The translations under genes were made by a program, and so were the position numbers. This document shows positions 13,082 through 25,877 of a stretch of 64,000 nucleotides of DNA, piece by piece (within the stretch, counting starts at the first letter, position 1; the number at the start of each line of letters is the position of its first letter). Origin of the DNA: Microbotryum silenes-acaulis. Lineage: Eukaryota; Basidiomycota; Microbotryomycetes; Microbotryales; Microbotryaceae. The notes beneath the pieces are model-generated. The model made no database searches, was not told the DNA's origin, and was given only the letters and a program-made list of their open reading frames with translations. The DNA lies in assembly GCA_003665825.1 (NCBI GenBank), contig QPFY01000021.1:1-64000 (forward strand). The letters are read 5' to 3'.

Positions 13082-15352
13082 TCAGCCTATCGTCCACAGG
13101 GGCTCTCCCGCCGCCAGCAGCAACTCGCGCCCCGCCGGAAACTTCGACAGTGGGTGCGCGATCATGAACGGGAACGGTTCGTACTGCCGCGGGCGGTCCG
13201 GCTGCCGGGACACGACGTCCGCGGGGTTCACCTTCGTCATCCGCGTGACTTCGGCCTTCCCGCGCCTCGGACCTCCTCTCCCCGCTTCGGCACCTGCACT
13301 GCTCTCTTCTCCTCCGACTACACACTCACAACCCTCTCGCCCCCGACTTTTACGTGATCCTCAACCAAGCTCTATTACGTGATCCCCAGCCTCAACACTA
13401 TTACGTGATCCTCGTGCCTCGCCTCCTCAAGCTCGCCACCTCGTCCCCGACTCCTCTGGTCTAGTTCCCCATTTCCGTAGCTTCTTTCTCTCCTTCCCTT
13501 CCGCAACTCGAATCTCGTCAAAGGTCACATCCTTGCACTCGTCCCTCGTCCTCGCCTCTTGTGAGAAGTCCCTAGAACATCTCTCAACTCGTCACTCGCC
13601 CTTGTCCTCGTCTCGAGCCCCTACGTCCGGCTCACCTCTCCTATCTTTGTCCTTTGTGATAGAATGCCCTTTCCTCCATCCAAGCACAACCCCGGTGTTG
13701 TCGCATTGTAGAACGAAATGTCTATCGTCTTTAGACATTCGTAACGCAGCCTCGGCCAGCGCCTCGACCGCCCACGCCTCCGCGTTCGTGATCGAGACCG
13801 AGTGTCGAGGCGGTGGCAGATCCGTCCACCCCTCGGGGAGGGCGAAGTACGCGGAGTATCCGTTGATGACGATGCCTAGTCCGTGCATACAGGCATCCGA
13901 CGCTAGCGCAAGCTTCGATGGGATCGGGAGGGCCTCGAACGACGTGGAGAATGGGCCTTCCGACAAGAGGAACCTTCTCCAGTATTCGAGTTGATCGTAC
14001 GTGCGACGGTCCAGGCGACGCGCCCGCGAAACCGCCTTCCGGTCCCCGTACGCGATACACTGTCTGTATAGACAGTTGAGATGGGTCCGTAATGCAGGTA
14101 GGATGTAGGCGACATACCCCAACGACCCAGTGACCGACTCGACCTCCGAGCGTTCCTTCGGATCGGCGTGGCTACCTTTCACCAAGGTGTCGATCTTGTC
14201 AATGTAGCGCAGCCGCTTCTGATCGGTGACCGTCGCGGTCATTAGATCCAAATCCCATTCAATCCCGACGTGGACAAATTGACGCGTCCACGTGAAGCCT
14301 TTCTGCTCCGCGAGGCGCCAGCCGAGGGATCGTACGAAATGAAGAATGGCTTCTTGCGATATGGCATCCGACGTTCGGACCGCGCAAACATCGTCAACCA
14401 TCTTGAAGATTGACACGCCGGGGAACTTCCATTCGACCAAGTCTTGGGCCAGGTCCGCAACGTTCCCAAAGACACCAGGAGTAGTCCTGCCACCGAAGCA
14501 TGGGACTCGTCGTACGAAGATGAGGCCGCGCCACAAGATGCACATGCTCGATCGCTGGTCCCATCGCAAAGGGAGTTGGTAGAACGCATCGGCGAAATCC
14601 CAACCGCAGACTTCCGCCGTCAAGGGAAGCTCGCGCAACTTGCGGTACAACATGGGCAAGGTCGTCCAACGGCAAGGGAAATCCGCAGATTTCGGGTCGT
14701 CATTAATGGAAACGAGTTCCGGACGGCTAGACGAACCACTCCGTTGCGACGGTCCATGCCCGCTCGTCGACGGATGATTCGCTTCGTCAGGGTCTGTAGT
14801 TCGATCGATCGGTTTCGCCTTCGGGTAAGACAGATTTTCGATCTGTCTCCACTTCGGCGGCATTCCGGGCGCTACTGACTTCGGCACATAGCTGATCGGA
14901 TTCGTGCGGAAAGGACCGATCGCGGCCTCGAGCTCGTCCTTGTCGTACGGGCCCGCGATGTACCCGAGATCGAGCATGCGCTCCATCTCGCCGTCCATGA
15001 CCAGTTGTTGCTCCTCACTGAGCGGTGCGTTCTTCGCGATGTGACGCTCCGACGGAGGGTCCTTGATGCCGAAATCAAAGCCCTCTCGGATCTGCTTCGG
15101 TATAGCGGCCAGGTACGGCGCGACGTGCGCGACCCTTGCGAGTGCCTTAATGTTGGCTTCGAACGCACCAGCATCGAGCGGCGTAACAATCTTGTACATC
15201 GCATCATGGAACGAGTCGACTTCGCGGGCCATGATTCGCATGCGAGCGGAAGTTTCGGGCACTGGCGAAGAGCCCGGCGCGGGCATTGAAGGCACGAACG
15301 GGACGTCTCCTTTGCTGCCAGCCGCGACAGGTTCGAGTGGAGCCCTGCCCAT
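13082..15352 (-). pseudogene. DIRS-like reverse transcriptase-RNase H, split by an insertion
   Basis: The RT shows WRQIENLSYPKA, then VCGWDFADAFYQLPL with the first catalytic Asp, then FKMVDDVCAV (a VDD version of the YxDD box). RNase H follows: [13 protein letters not shown], then [10 protein letters not shown], then [17 protein letters not shown]. At that point (about 13658) a 430-bp repeat interrupts the frame. On its far side (13228 down to a stop at 13082) the missing end resumes with NPADVVSRQPDRP. The polymerase would copy element RNA in the cytoplasm or nucleus. A reading frame of 586 codons remains open up to the insertion. Confidence 0.88.
13229..13658. repeat. 430-bp repeat inserted in RNase H; second copy at 59006-59443
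   Basis: In RNase H orientation the block starts CACAAAGG and ends GACGAAGGTG. A closely similar block lies in the opposite window orientation at 59006-59443, starting CACGAAGG and ending with the same bases. Both begin CAC and end GTG, but I see no good inverted repeat and no target duplication. It contains three TTACGTGATCC-type units (13349-13412). Confidence 0.75.
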
Positions 15353-15857
15353 CCACGGGGTGGGCAGGTCGGTGATGCTCGGAGGGTCTGCCGGAGCAGC
15401 GCTTAGCGGGTCTGGAAATTCAAATCCAGCACGTCAGCCCTCGGCTGCGCAGGAAGGGGCAACGCCCAGCCGGTCCGTCGGGACCGGGCATCTACACGTA
15501 CGCGGACGTGAGGAAGCGCGAACGGTGGGGGATTCGACCCCTGAACCAGAGAACGGAGGCACGCGACGCGATGCCTGAGAGGTAACGACCTCAAAAAGCG
15601 GTTCGAATCGTACGGGAAACGGGTATTTAGCGTGCGGTGAGGCCCAAATTCGAGGCGAGCCGGGAGCGGGAATCGGAGGCGCGCCGGGAGCGAGAATCGG
15701 AGGCGGAGTCGAGAAAGACGGTGGAATCGAAGGCGAAGTAGGAAAGCCCGGCATGGTAGTGGGACCCGAGGAGGTTGTTGGTACATCGGAACGGGGCGGA
15801 AGAGACTGCACGACACGAGAAGAGGGAAAGGATGGTGATGCAGACGCGCCAACTCGG

Positions 15858-17108
15858 TCATGCGAACCCGACGTGGGTATAAGCCTCGTGCTGGCCTTTA
15901 CAGAAAGAACACGCGTGTTCACGAACGCAGGATTGGACGCAACCCCTGACGTTATAGTTGGTGCAGTATCGCTTGGTAGCGTCAGACTTGTCGACGAGCC
16001 CACCACCTTGGAGAGCGGACAAGGTTTGGTTGAAAAACCGGCACGCGGAAACGTTGTGCTCGTCGCTTCGGCAACCTGCGCACATCTGGTAGCCTGGGGA
16101 GCCCGTGCCTTTGATGGCCTTGAAGTCCCTTGAAACCGTGGGAAAGGAGGTGTTTGCGCTGGCACGAAACGGGAATCCCGGACGGGCTGGCGAGCCTCGA
16201 AAGCCGGCCGTCTCGAACGCCCTTTTTCGGAGACACGGCGGTGGCAGGCGCGGCAGCAGGCGCGGCAGCCGCAGCGCTGAGCGGAACCACCGAAGTTACG
16301 ACTACCGCTGCAGACGCAACCACTACAGGTTTGAGGAGAGGAAGAATCGGCTTCCAATCCTCGCCCCCCAGCGTTGCCTCCTCCATGGCTTGAATGCGGC
16401 CACGCGCCTCGATGAGATCGTCCACCGGGCGCTCCATCGCCCGGGCCCACGATGACTGGTGCTCGGCCGCGAGCTCAGCCCACTTCATGGCGGGCACGTT
16501 GAGGGCAGCCGAGACCTGAGCCATGATCGACTGGTCGAAGGGTCCGAAAACCTTTATCTTCGAGACCTTGAATCCCGACCACCACAAAGAACGGACCGTC
16601 AAGTCGTATTTACGCATGATAAACCAGTTCGAGTCACAGGTCCGCATCGCAACGGACTCGAAGTGTCGGTCAAACATCTCCGAAGGCGACAGTGCGCCTC
16701 CGACGATGATCGAGGCCGTCATCGGGTCGACCGCCTCCTTGACAAGGAGCACATAGGAATAGCGCGCGTCCTGCCATTGCGTGCGCGGCAGGCAACCGTC
16801 GAAGACCAGACCCGCCTCCATCCGCGCCTTGAAACCCACACCATAATGCAGACTCACTTGACTTTTTGGTGTCGTGACAGACACGACATCGGAGGATCCT
16901 TGCGATCCTTCGCCCACTTGATCATTTCGGCAGAGATGCCGAACAAGGCGCCATCGTAAGTGGTACACGCCGTCGTGTCCAGGGCGCCGGAGAGTTGCAT
17001 CGGGGGCAATTGCGGGGCCACGCCCGCGGCGCCACCGATCGTTGCCGCCGGCGACTCTGTGGATGAGAGCGCAGCGTGGTCGTTGGTAGAGGTCGAAGCA
17101 GTCGTCAT
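15858..17108 (-). pseudogene. DIRS-like gag (ORF1) with zinc-binding motif, frameshifted
   Basis: The ATG at 17106-17108 opens a Ser/Thr/Ala-rich N-terminus, and the frame moves twice. The central part (GFKARMEAGLVFDGCLPRTQ...ARAMERPVDDLIEARGRI) is in a second frame. The Cys/His-rich end (CAGCRSDEHNVSACRFFN, then RYCTNYNVRGCVQ and CSFCKGQHEAYTH) is in a third. Such a C-x2-C...H-x-C-x2-C...H module is usual in the first ORF of fungal DIRS-like elements. The Pro-rich stretch between this and RT (about 15430-15850) may be a linker. Confidence 0.7.
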
Positions 17109-17259
17109 TGTCGGTACCGATAGGGTCGATCGAAAAGTTTCGCGAGTGTAGAGGCAATGAGCACTGTCGTTCGAGCGAAACGAATAAGGTGCAGAAGCGA
17201 ACAGGCATTTCTCTCGCCTACTCCACTCTGAGCGCATGCGCGCCACCCCCAGGGGGGCG

Positions 17260-20200
17260 GCCCACCCGTGCTCCCGTTGGTCGCCACTGGCAGCCTCCGG
17301 CCGCGACGCCCTCCGGCCTTCTCTGGCCACCTGCCGAATAGGAACTTTGCTTCCCTCGTGCTCGTCACTCAACTGTGATCCCCTGGGGCCTTGGTAGCCC
17401 GGGCACGTGGCACGGTGGTACTAAAAGCGACGTCAACAGCACGGTCTAATACCAGCTACAATGTCTGCTACAAGTCTCAATCCACCTATGCGCCACCTCT
17501 TTTCATGCACTCCACACACTTGGTTCGAGCCACCTCCGCCCGGCGACGCGCCTGATTACTCAACCGCTCCGCGTATGCAGGCCAACGCTGGAACTTCGTT
17601 CGATTGCGCCGCACGTTTGGGAGGACTGAGATGGGGCGAATACTCTTCTCCTGGCGACAGGATCGTCGACTCGTTCTTTGGTCTACTCGACTTACACCCA
17701 TCGCTGCTCGAGCTCTTCGAAGCCAAGATTGCCGTCATTGAGGCGATGGGTTCGACCAGGGCTGGCCGCAGGGCTCGGATTACCGAAGACGAGGTCCAAA
17801 ACACATTTGCCATTCTCTCTGACGGCCTAGGAGGTGCAACGTGCGAGCTGCTCGACCATTATGCCTCGATCAGCGAAGCCAACTTCACATCCACGACCAG
17901 TGGCTACTGGGTAAAGTTGCGCAGCGTCCAAGGGCTATCATACCGAACGCGGGGCGATGCCATCCTGGAAATTGGCCGTGGGGTTGACGACTCAGCAGTT
18001 GTTGTCTCGTCAATCGCGATCGAGTTCAAGCGGGGACCCGTGCATCACACGGCGGCCAAAGGGCCCCCTCCATCCGGATCCAACTCGGCGATCCCAGTGC
18101 TCGATCACGTGTCGCCGGTGCCGCTGCAGAATTTGGAGACGCAAGTCTCGGTCGGTCCCGACGCCATAGCCACGAAGGTAAGACATGCGACGTGCTCATT
18201 TTCATTCGAATCGGCCCTGGAGCTTCCGTCTGATCTAACTTTGTTCGCGTGTTTTTTGCAGGCCATCATTCAGTGCGCTTCCCAAAGCTGCCGGTTCTTT
18301 CTCCTGTTCTCGGTGCCGTTTTTTCAGATCGGTGAACTGGGTACGTTGCGCCTTCGGTTTCGAGCTGTGCATGGTGTAACGGTCACGCAGTGCCACTGAT
18401 GCATGCAACTGCGCAATCTTGGGTTCTTCACACACAGTTGAACACCAAACCGCCGACGCTGCAAGAGCAAGCGATGCGGCAGCTTCGACCGCGGTAGCCT
18501 CCACCTCGACGGCACCAATGCCTGGCACGTCCAATCCATCGACCCCCACCCCCCTATCACGACCGAGGCGAGCGCCCCACCCACTGTTCGAAGACAGTAT
18601 AGCCTGCTCCTCCAAGAGTTGGCGCGATGGGTCGAGCGCTATCCAGGCACCTCGCTCCAGCCCGCCGAGACCCTCGGCGTTGACGTCCCGACGCGGTCGT
18701 TCGTCGTGTCTTTCATTGCTCTGGCGTTCACAGCCGTGATGAAGGTGCCCGACCCGGGCAAAGCTAGCGTCAAAGAATTGCTCGACGCCAACGCTAACAC
18801 ATCGAATCAGTCGCGACCTCGCGCCGACTCGGACTCGGACCGTGAAGATCCCTCCTACGAGCCGGCATACAAAGCACCGAAAACGTCGGCCATCGGCATC
18901 GGTACTCGCTCTTCAAGGCGACTGGCAGGCGACCCCCCGCTAACTCAAGCCAGGGATTCGAATCGGCCCGTCACCCCGCCCGTCTCCGAAGAGGCCGGGT
19001 CCGACCTCTCCTCTGGCGCGCTCACTCCTGAGGCTCTCTGCTTCTCGTCCCCTCCTGCGTTGACGGACCGGAGTCCGACGACATCGCCGGTTTCCGGCTC
19101 GCTTCCTTCATCGAAATCGATCACAATCGCTCACGATCGCAATTTCGTGATCCAGGCGAGGGTGTCGAACGCCCACTGGTCCATGATGGTGCGTCACACA
19201 TTTTGACCATGCTGCTCCCGTCCCTGCACTCGTGGCTCCGCTCACCGAACGTGTCCTCTTGTGCTCTTTGCAGTCGTACACGGGCACGAGCCGCGTCAAT
19301 CTGGTCGAAATCGACTTTGATATCGTCTCCTCCGTTCGTTCCGACTCGCCCCTTCCGTCCGTTCTGTCGTCGAACCCTTCCCCGGCCACCGACTTCATCC
19401 GGAGCCTCCATTTGTCTGATGCCGTTTTGCGATGGTTGACGGAAGACCCCAAGGATGAGCTCGAAGACGATCGGATCCCGCTGGAACTCTTCGATCACTT
19501 CGAGACCACGGCGGATCTTCGCCTGGAGAAGCAGGTTGGGACGGGAAGTACGGCTGACGGGTATCTTGCAAACGTGTTGCGAGTCAACCCACGTTGGTCC
19601 TCCCCGGCCGATCGCGAGGTCCCCCTTGTTGGCCACCCTACTCCAAACACGAAGTACTTTCTCAAGCTTGTGACGTGTAACTATGTTGGCTCGGTCGTCC
19701 GGGAGACGCTGTTTTATCAGCACGTTTTTCCCCACCTTCCCGATCGGCTCCAACAACATCTGCCACAATATCACGGCACGTACCGCGGTATCAACGGCAA
19801 TGGGTACGCTATGGTGCTTGAGGACGTGGGGACCCACATGAATTACTCCGAGTTTTATGAACGGTCTGGCCAATGGCAGTAAGTCTTCGGGTCGCGGCAA
19901 GTTGTCGACGACACGATCTTCTTTCGCGATGAAATCCAGCTCAGCGTGATGCTGACACCTGTTCTTTCACTTCGTACTCGCCATGTGCAGGGAGATCGAG
20001 AAGGCTTTCGTTGAGCTTGGAATTGTTCACAACGATATCCGCCAGGGGAACGTCTTGGTTCGACCCGACGACGGGGGCTTTTGCTTCGTCGACTGGGGAC
20101 GATCTTATCTCAAACTTCGAGCGTGAAGCTCCCTCTCTCCCCCCCCTCTACTCTATTATCTCTCTCTCTCTCTCGGCAATACTCGTGATCTCTTCACTTC

Positions 20201-20594
20201 CTCTCCCTTTCTCTCGGCAACGCTCGTAAGATTCACCCCCTCTTCTAGACCTGTCTCTCCTCTACTATAGCTTTATATATCATATGCACTTCCCTCAGTT
20301 TTGTCTGCAATGCGCAATGCTCAATATTTTGCTCTGTCCAGCTTCGTAGCTGGACTGCGGCCCCCAGACCCAAACGGGCGACAGCTTCTTACCGGTTCGG
20401 CTAGGACCATAGCAAGCATTGAGGCGCCTACAGACCACGTGATCTCCACTTAGCAGTCATGGCCAACTTCTGATAATTTTCTTCAAAAAGTCCGAGATTC
20501 GGATTCGAACTGTTATTCTCATCAGCTTTCTGCCCTATAAAACTCAGGCTACTCATAGCGAATTGCTTCTTGTGGAAGGCTTCGGAAGCGCAAG
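17260..20594 (+). mobile_element. FamX repeat unit, copy 2
   Basis: Similarity to copy 1 begins around 17270 (gttggtcgcca...ggcagcct) and ends at cggaagcgcaag (20583-20594), where copies 1 and 3 continue for about 450 bp more. The left edge lies next to the DIRS-like gag start and the right edge is about 120 bp from the CACTA element. A GC-rich palindromic patch (17236-17262) lies at the left edge. Confidence 0.8.
17461..20126 (+). pseudogene. FamX nuclease-kinase gene, copy 2 (one-base frameshift)
   Basis: Exon 1 is open from the ATG at 17461 and reads the PD-(D/E)XK-like region in frame. It differs from copies 1 and 3 in a short patch (NTFAILSDGLGG instead of the AFTSIF version). The third exon has six C instead of seven after CCCCCA near 18550, which shifts the frame for the rest of the exon. 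The kinase exons downstream are otherwise intact. The copy is broken by a single homopolymer change. Confidence 0.8.
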
Positions 20595-20749
20595 CCGACG
20601 ACATGATCCCATGCTTATTTCTCGACGAAGACCAGGACTGCTATTTGAACGGACGATGACTGATCGATTATCGCCGCTCACCAACACGACGATCGCCGAT
20701 CTCCTCGCCTTAAGGCGAGGGCCGTAGAGAGCGGGGAATTCCACCCTCG

Positions 20750-21065
20750 GAGGGAAATACCCGAGGTCTCGTCTGGTATTTACAAAAGCGCGCTTGGGTA
20801 ATACCCGACAGCCTGGTATTTCCAGTTTTACCACGCGCCTGGGTATTTCCAGGGCGCAGGGTGTTATTTCCACGCGCGCGCTGATTTTACCCAAGCGCGT
20901 GGTAATTCCAGCCGTCACTTGGAAATACCAGGCCGTCGGGTATTACCCAGACGCCTGGGTATTTCTAGGTCGCGAGGTGATATCGCCCAGGCCGAAGGAG
21001 ATTCTGCCCAGGCGCGTGGTAATACCAGCCGGCACCATTCTTACCATCGCCCGGTGGTTTTCCCA
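20750..21065. repeat. CACTA left subterminal repeat array
   Basis: Many copies of a 9-10 bp motif in both orientations, such as GGTATTTCC, GGTAATACC, GGGTATTACCC and GGAAATACC, are separated by GC-rich spacers. They lie within about 350 bp of the left end. CACTA elements need subterminal motif arrays for transposase binding. Confidence 0.85.
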
Positions 21066-21959
21066 GCCAGGTATGGATCTAGATCCTAGTCATACCGCTA
21101 CTCTCAGCTGTCTCAGCATGAGCCAAATGACTTCTAGCCTAGCAGATGGAAAACAGCTGGGAATGGATTACAAGTTCAAGAAATTGGGCCGAGCTTCGTC
21201 CTCCAATCGGTCAAAAATATACTCGCGAGGCTCCTCTCGACCCACCCTCCGATAGATGCGACCAGCTGAGCCTAAGATGCAGCGCAGATCTATAATCTCG
21301 ATCGCTCCCAGAGTTCCTTGACCTCGAGTGAAAAACAAGTTTTGGTGCCTCTGCGCACTGACAACAGATGCAGCCTTTCTTTTTTGCCGCCTTTGCGTTG
21401 GCTTGGCCACCGGAGTCCGCTCGATAGCGTCGACGGCTTCCAATCGACTTAGATCAAGAGACCTGACCTTCCCTACCAGGAAAGTCTTTGGAGTAAGAGG
21501 CATAAATTAGCGTTTGTACGAGCGGGTGTCACGACTGTGTGGCGCCTGAATGGGTATGCGCACCTGTCCCCGATACCGGAACTCATAGATTGCCAAGAGT
21601 TGGCCAAAATGCTTGACACGATCAGCCCCTTCGCCTTCACGAGGGAACTCCTGAGTGTTGTCCCTTGCACGACGTCGATCGCTGTCTATCAAAAGGTCGT
21701 ACTAAAGGCAGCGTATTAGCGTAATACTTGACTGTGAGATGGTGCAGAGAGCTTACTGAAATCCATGTAGCGTCCCGAGTGTCTGCAGAAATTCGAGCCT
21801 TGGACAGACGCTCCGCCGCGACGACGCGGTCCCGCCCCGAGTCCATGCGGTAGCTTTGGGAAGAATCGATCGTCAAATTCTGGATGGATGCTTTGATTTG
21901 TTTGGTCTATGCAGCGTAGACCCGAGAGGGCAGCAAATCAGCGCTTGAGAGTGTAGGAA

Positions 21960-24900
21960 TAAATGTGAGTACGCACCTCCCGCTTGAAGATCATAGGGGC
22001 TACCTGGCCGCACAACTGGCGTGCCACAAATTGCGCAACTCGTAATACATCGCTGATGCCTGGACCCTGCTTCAGCTTGTCACTTTGCCGTCCACATAGA
22101 GACAGTCCTTGCGCATCCGACTCCCCGTTCGCACTCGGAGCTTGGCTTGAGATCAACGTAGATGAAGTTTGCGTTCGATCCCCCATGGCTTGCATCAATG
22201 GACTCTGTGTCTCTGGCACGCGCCTTGTCTCCACCCGCTTGCGTTGTTGATGCTTCCTCAGGTTCGGTAAACTGATGGGATACGAGAAGCGAGGAAATCG
22301 CGAACAAGCCATTTGCAAGGCAGCATCCGCACACACATCTGCGAAAAGTCACAAAGAAAGGGTCAGCTAATTTGATGGGCTGCAGGAGGGTTAATGAACA
22401 GGCTTCTTACAATGATTCACTGCTTCGTACGGTAGACGATGAGCCTTACTTGCAGCACGCTTGACTGTTTGATTGAGCCTCTCCATGGCAAAGCACCAAG
22501 TCATGGCAGGTGGTCCATGCCATTCAATGAAGTCTGCTATATGAAGCACGGCGTGGATTGAGTGCGGTAGATTATTCAAGCGAGCTGACTTCCCGCAGTA
22601 GTATAACCTGTGCCGGGGCGAACAGTGGGGGCTCAGTGAAGATTCGGTTCAGATGAATACCATGATTAGGGAAACATGGTATGGAACTTACGATTCAAAC
22701 TCAGTATACCAATTGGCGATGTCACGTCGGAGCGCCCCATTTTTAGCTACATCCTCCTTCTTGATTGTCATTGCCATACAATCTTTAACCCATCTCCGGA
22801 GCGCCAAGAAGTGGGTGAAATATTTGGCAGGCAGTCGATCATGAAGAACACAGGGGCCGATGTAGAGAATCCAATTTGACCAATCCTCTGCTGTCATTGA
22901 CCCAGTCTGCAGATGAATGTTGGGCATCTTGCGAGCAAACAAGTGTGGTATAGTCTTTGAGGCGCTGACAATCTCTTGTCCGATGACCTCCCAAGTTTTG
23001 TTTGGTATCACCCAGTCGGGAGGCTCCGATCCAAGCAAGTTGTCTAGCGCGGCAGAGGAGACTGTCGTGATTGCACCGCTCCCGGGTCCCGCCTGACCTT
23101 GCGTTACGGTGCTCCTCTGAGTTTGCAATGCCCGCTTGTTGGGTCCCCTTGCTTTCAGACCCGTTGGTTCACTGTGCCACATGTTGAAGAGTCTCCGAGC
23201 AACGTTTTCGAAGACAGCGTGCATGAAATCCGATGCTCCGTCTTGATGAAGCGAGAATCCAGGAAGGTGCGCTGCCGAGCTCAGCTTGCCAAGACCGACT
23301 GTTGGCTTCTTTGAAGAGGCGGCTTGGCGAATGGTTGCGTCCGAACGCATGGGAAGGTCTAAAGGGTCCAGATCGAATCGGTGGGTATGCGAGGAGTCGA
23401 GAGGCATCTTTAGTGGATAGTAATTGTGATTGTGGCCAGCAGCGCAAGGAACGCCTTGGATAAGGCAAATCCGGCAAGGCCATTTGGCAGTGGGGCCCTT
23501 GAAACCGAGCATCTTTGAAAGAGCAGGTCCATCACCGCCAATCATGTGAATGAACCATCGCTGCAACACCATCCTCTGCAAAAGTCGTATTACTCATCAG
23601 CATTCATAGATTACACTTCAGGTCAAGCTGACTTCAGCGACTGGTACACACCTCCGTCACGCCGTCGAAGACCATGTGGCCATTCTTAGCCGAGGCACGA
23701 GCATCTTCATAAAGCGGATGAAGGAAGGAATCGAGATCTTTGGGTCCCTTGGGGCCCGGTATGATGCCGACAACCATGAGGTGTTTCTTCTGGTAACGTA
23801 TCTCCGGGGGTAGATTGTAGTTGATCATCATGATTGGCCAGCATTCGCTCTGGGTCTTATTGAAGAGCTGGATGCCATCGGTAAACAGCCCAAATGCAAC
23901 GTCAAGATCACCCTCGTAGTACTTCACGTTGATGGTAGTGGCGGTCGGCTGGGATTCATCCGTGGCAGATGGATTCGTCCAAGAGATATACTGATCTAGC
24001 TTCTGGCGATATCGATCACCATCAAAGATGTCCACGACCTCTTGAGGATCTCGCTTGCGTTCAAAGTCGGATCTATACCGCATTGAGGAAGCATACGCGT
24101 GACCGCGCATGTAGATGCGCAGATAGACGCTTGGCGAAAGGTAGAGAAAGGTCCTCCGAGGATTGTCGTTTCGATCTAGCTTCGGCTCGTTGCACATTGG
24201 ACAACGCGTCAATAATTCTCTTGGCCCGGTGAACGCGACACACGTTCTGATACAGCAGGGTATCCGAACAGGTTCGAGACCTGAAACAATGAGCTATCAG
24301 CAAGTGTACCATCCTCAAGACGAAGAACGACAGCTGTCAGAGTTCAACAGGCAGCTAATGCACTCACCCGTCAAAGCGAACACTCGAGCACGTATTTTCT
24401 TCAAACTAGGCCTACTCCCCAGTATCTCCCAAATCTCGCTCGCCTGGCGCGTCATGTTGTACATATGCCGAAATGAAAAGTCGAATAACGTGTCCATATC
24501 GTAGTACGGAAGATCTTTGTCTAGGGATGGTAATGCTAGGAACCAGTTCAGCGGCGCTTCTCTCTCCCAAGCACTGCGACACTCCTAGTGCTCACCCGAC
24601 TGGATCTCTTGACGGATTTGCTCCTCTGCCCCTGCACGCTCCGGAGAGCTGAATGCATGAGAAACGCCGCGTCGGCTTTGCTCATTCTCGGTACTGATCG
24701 GTTGATTAGTTCCCCATAGTGTTCCGGCGGCCGGTGGGTCGTTGTCGTTGTCGTCGTCGTCGTCGTCGTCGTCGTCGAATGGGAGCGAGCTAGAGCTGGA
24801 GCGGTCCTCGTATTCCAGGTCAGGAGACACCATTCCCCAATCAAATGCCGCGTCAAACTGTTGTGTCTCGCTAAAATCTTCTTCGTCCAATCCTAGCGCT

Positions 24901-25264
24901 TGGTCCTCCCCATTGATCCCCCGACCGAAGTAGCTCGCTCGGACTCGTGATCTCCTTGAGGAGAGTAGGGACCCTTGGGACTGGTGGGCACTCCATATTG
25001 CGCTTCATTTGTGGCTGATTGTGGAGGCGAGCGACTTGCAAACCAACCAGGAGTTGGTGAAGGGGGCTGGAACGATTGGGCCTCAGGAGCAAGCAATGTT
25101 GGAGGTTCCGATGGCTGCCGCGAGAACTCGAGGATAGCTGTTGCGTCGGCTCTGGAAGAGTCAACAGATTGTAGGCGTTTGTGGCGGTAGAACGTCGCTC
25201 TTGATACCGTTGCATCGTTGCACAACGAACAATGGCATAGGCGAGAAGACTGGTTGCGTGTCAT
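21960..25264 (-). CDS. CACTA Tnp2-type transposase, multi-exon
   Basis: From the ATG at 25264 the N-terminus carries a Cys/His motif CSLCNDATVSRATFYRH, as is usual at the start of Tnp2 proteins. A poly-Asp segment (from the CGT/GTC repeat at 24739-24775) follows. Core Tnp2 text appears as LTRCPMCNE, DVAFGLFTDGIQLF, CWPIMMINYNLPPEIRY and GIIPGPKGPKDLDSFLHPLY. After an intron (about 23580-23635) come WFIHMIGGDGPALSKMLGF and KWPCRICLIQG, then DGASDFMHAVFENVA. The C-terminal HSIHAVLHIADFIEWHGPP lies at about 22400-22590, with more exons down to about 21960 and perhaps to 21720. Introns are numerous and some exon borders are unresolved, so intactness is unknown. The enzyme cuts at the element ends. 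Confidence 0.85.
24739..24775 (-). repeat. GTC/GAC trinucleotide run encoding poly-Asp
   Basis: The CGTCGTCGT... run reads on the minus strand as an Asp/Asn tract inside the transposase N-terminal region. Confidence 0.85.
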
Positions 25265-25877
25265 GGTGGCGCAATCGAATGGTTAATTACGGTGAGACGT
25301 GAGACTTTAGAGCAACGAACGACGCTAAGTCCGGCAGGCCATCCGGAACATTCGGGCTACAGTAATGCGCAATAGGAGCAGCGATTAGGCAGATTTGATT
25401 ATGTGCGCTGAAGAATGGCGCCATGCGTCCGCGCGCTTCTTTCCTTCTTGCGCCTTCGATCCACTTGTGCCCACGTCGAAGCTCCACCCTCCCCGCCTAC
25501 GTCTTCCTACCATGACACGAACATCGTCGACCACGGCAAGACGTACAACAAGGATGGACAAGGAGAACGAACCACCGCATGAATGACGCCCACGTGTGTA
25601 CAGAGATCGCGGTCTGCGTCTGCACCGCCACAGTTGAGGGAATCTGCTGACGTGTTCTTTTTCAACCCCGCCGCCGTCCTTCACTATCGGCCCACTGCGG
25701 CTACCTGTCTTCTTATTTTCATCCTCTTTTTCAGCCAGATAATACGTTGAAAAGACAAGGGTTCTATGAGCCTGCGCGAGTATACTATACTTGGGTTCGC
25801 GTGAGTACCGGCGGCTCAACGATCGGGGCGCGACGCCATCTCGTCGATCTGACTCCTCAGTGCTCACCATCTGTGTG

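Larger units (their letters stand above)
11327..17108 (-). mobile_element. DIRS-like (tyrosine recombinase) retrotransposon, degenerate
   Basis: Gene order on the minus strand is gag-like (17108 to about 15860), RT-RNase H (15352 to 13082) and tyrosine recombinase (12776 to 11327), as in DIRS elements. LTRs and an integrase are absent. All three genes carry disruptions. Terminal repeats could not be located: FamX copy 1 lies on one side and FamX copy 2 begins within about 150 bp of the gag start on the other. Confidence 0.88.

Noticed and set aside
13229..13658. The RNase H insertion as a spliceosomal intron
   Set aside because: No GT...AG pair at the edges restores the RNase H frame. The same block occurs at 59006 outside any gene, and part of RNase H appears to be missing.
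7213..20594. FamX copies 1 and 2 as one simple tandem duplication
   Set aside because: They are separated by a full DIRS-like element and have different outer limits, and copy 3 is inverted. A simple tandem event does not explain this.
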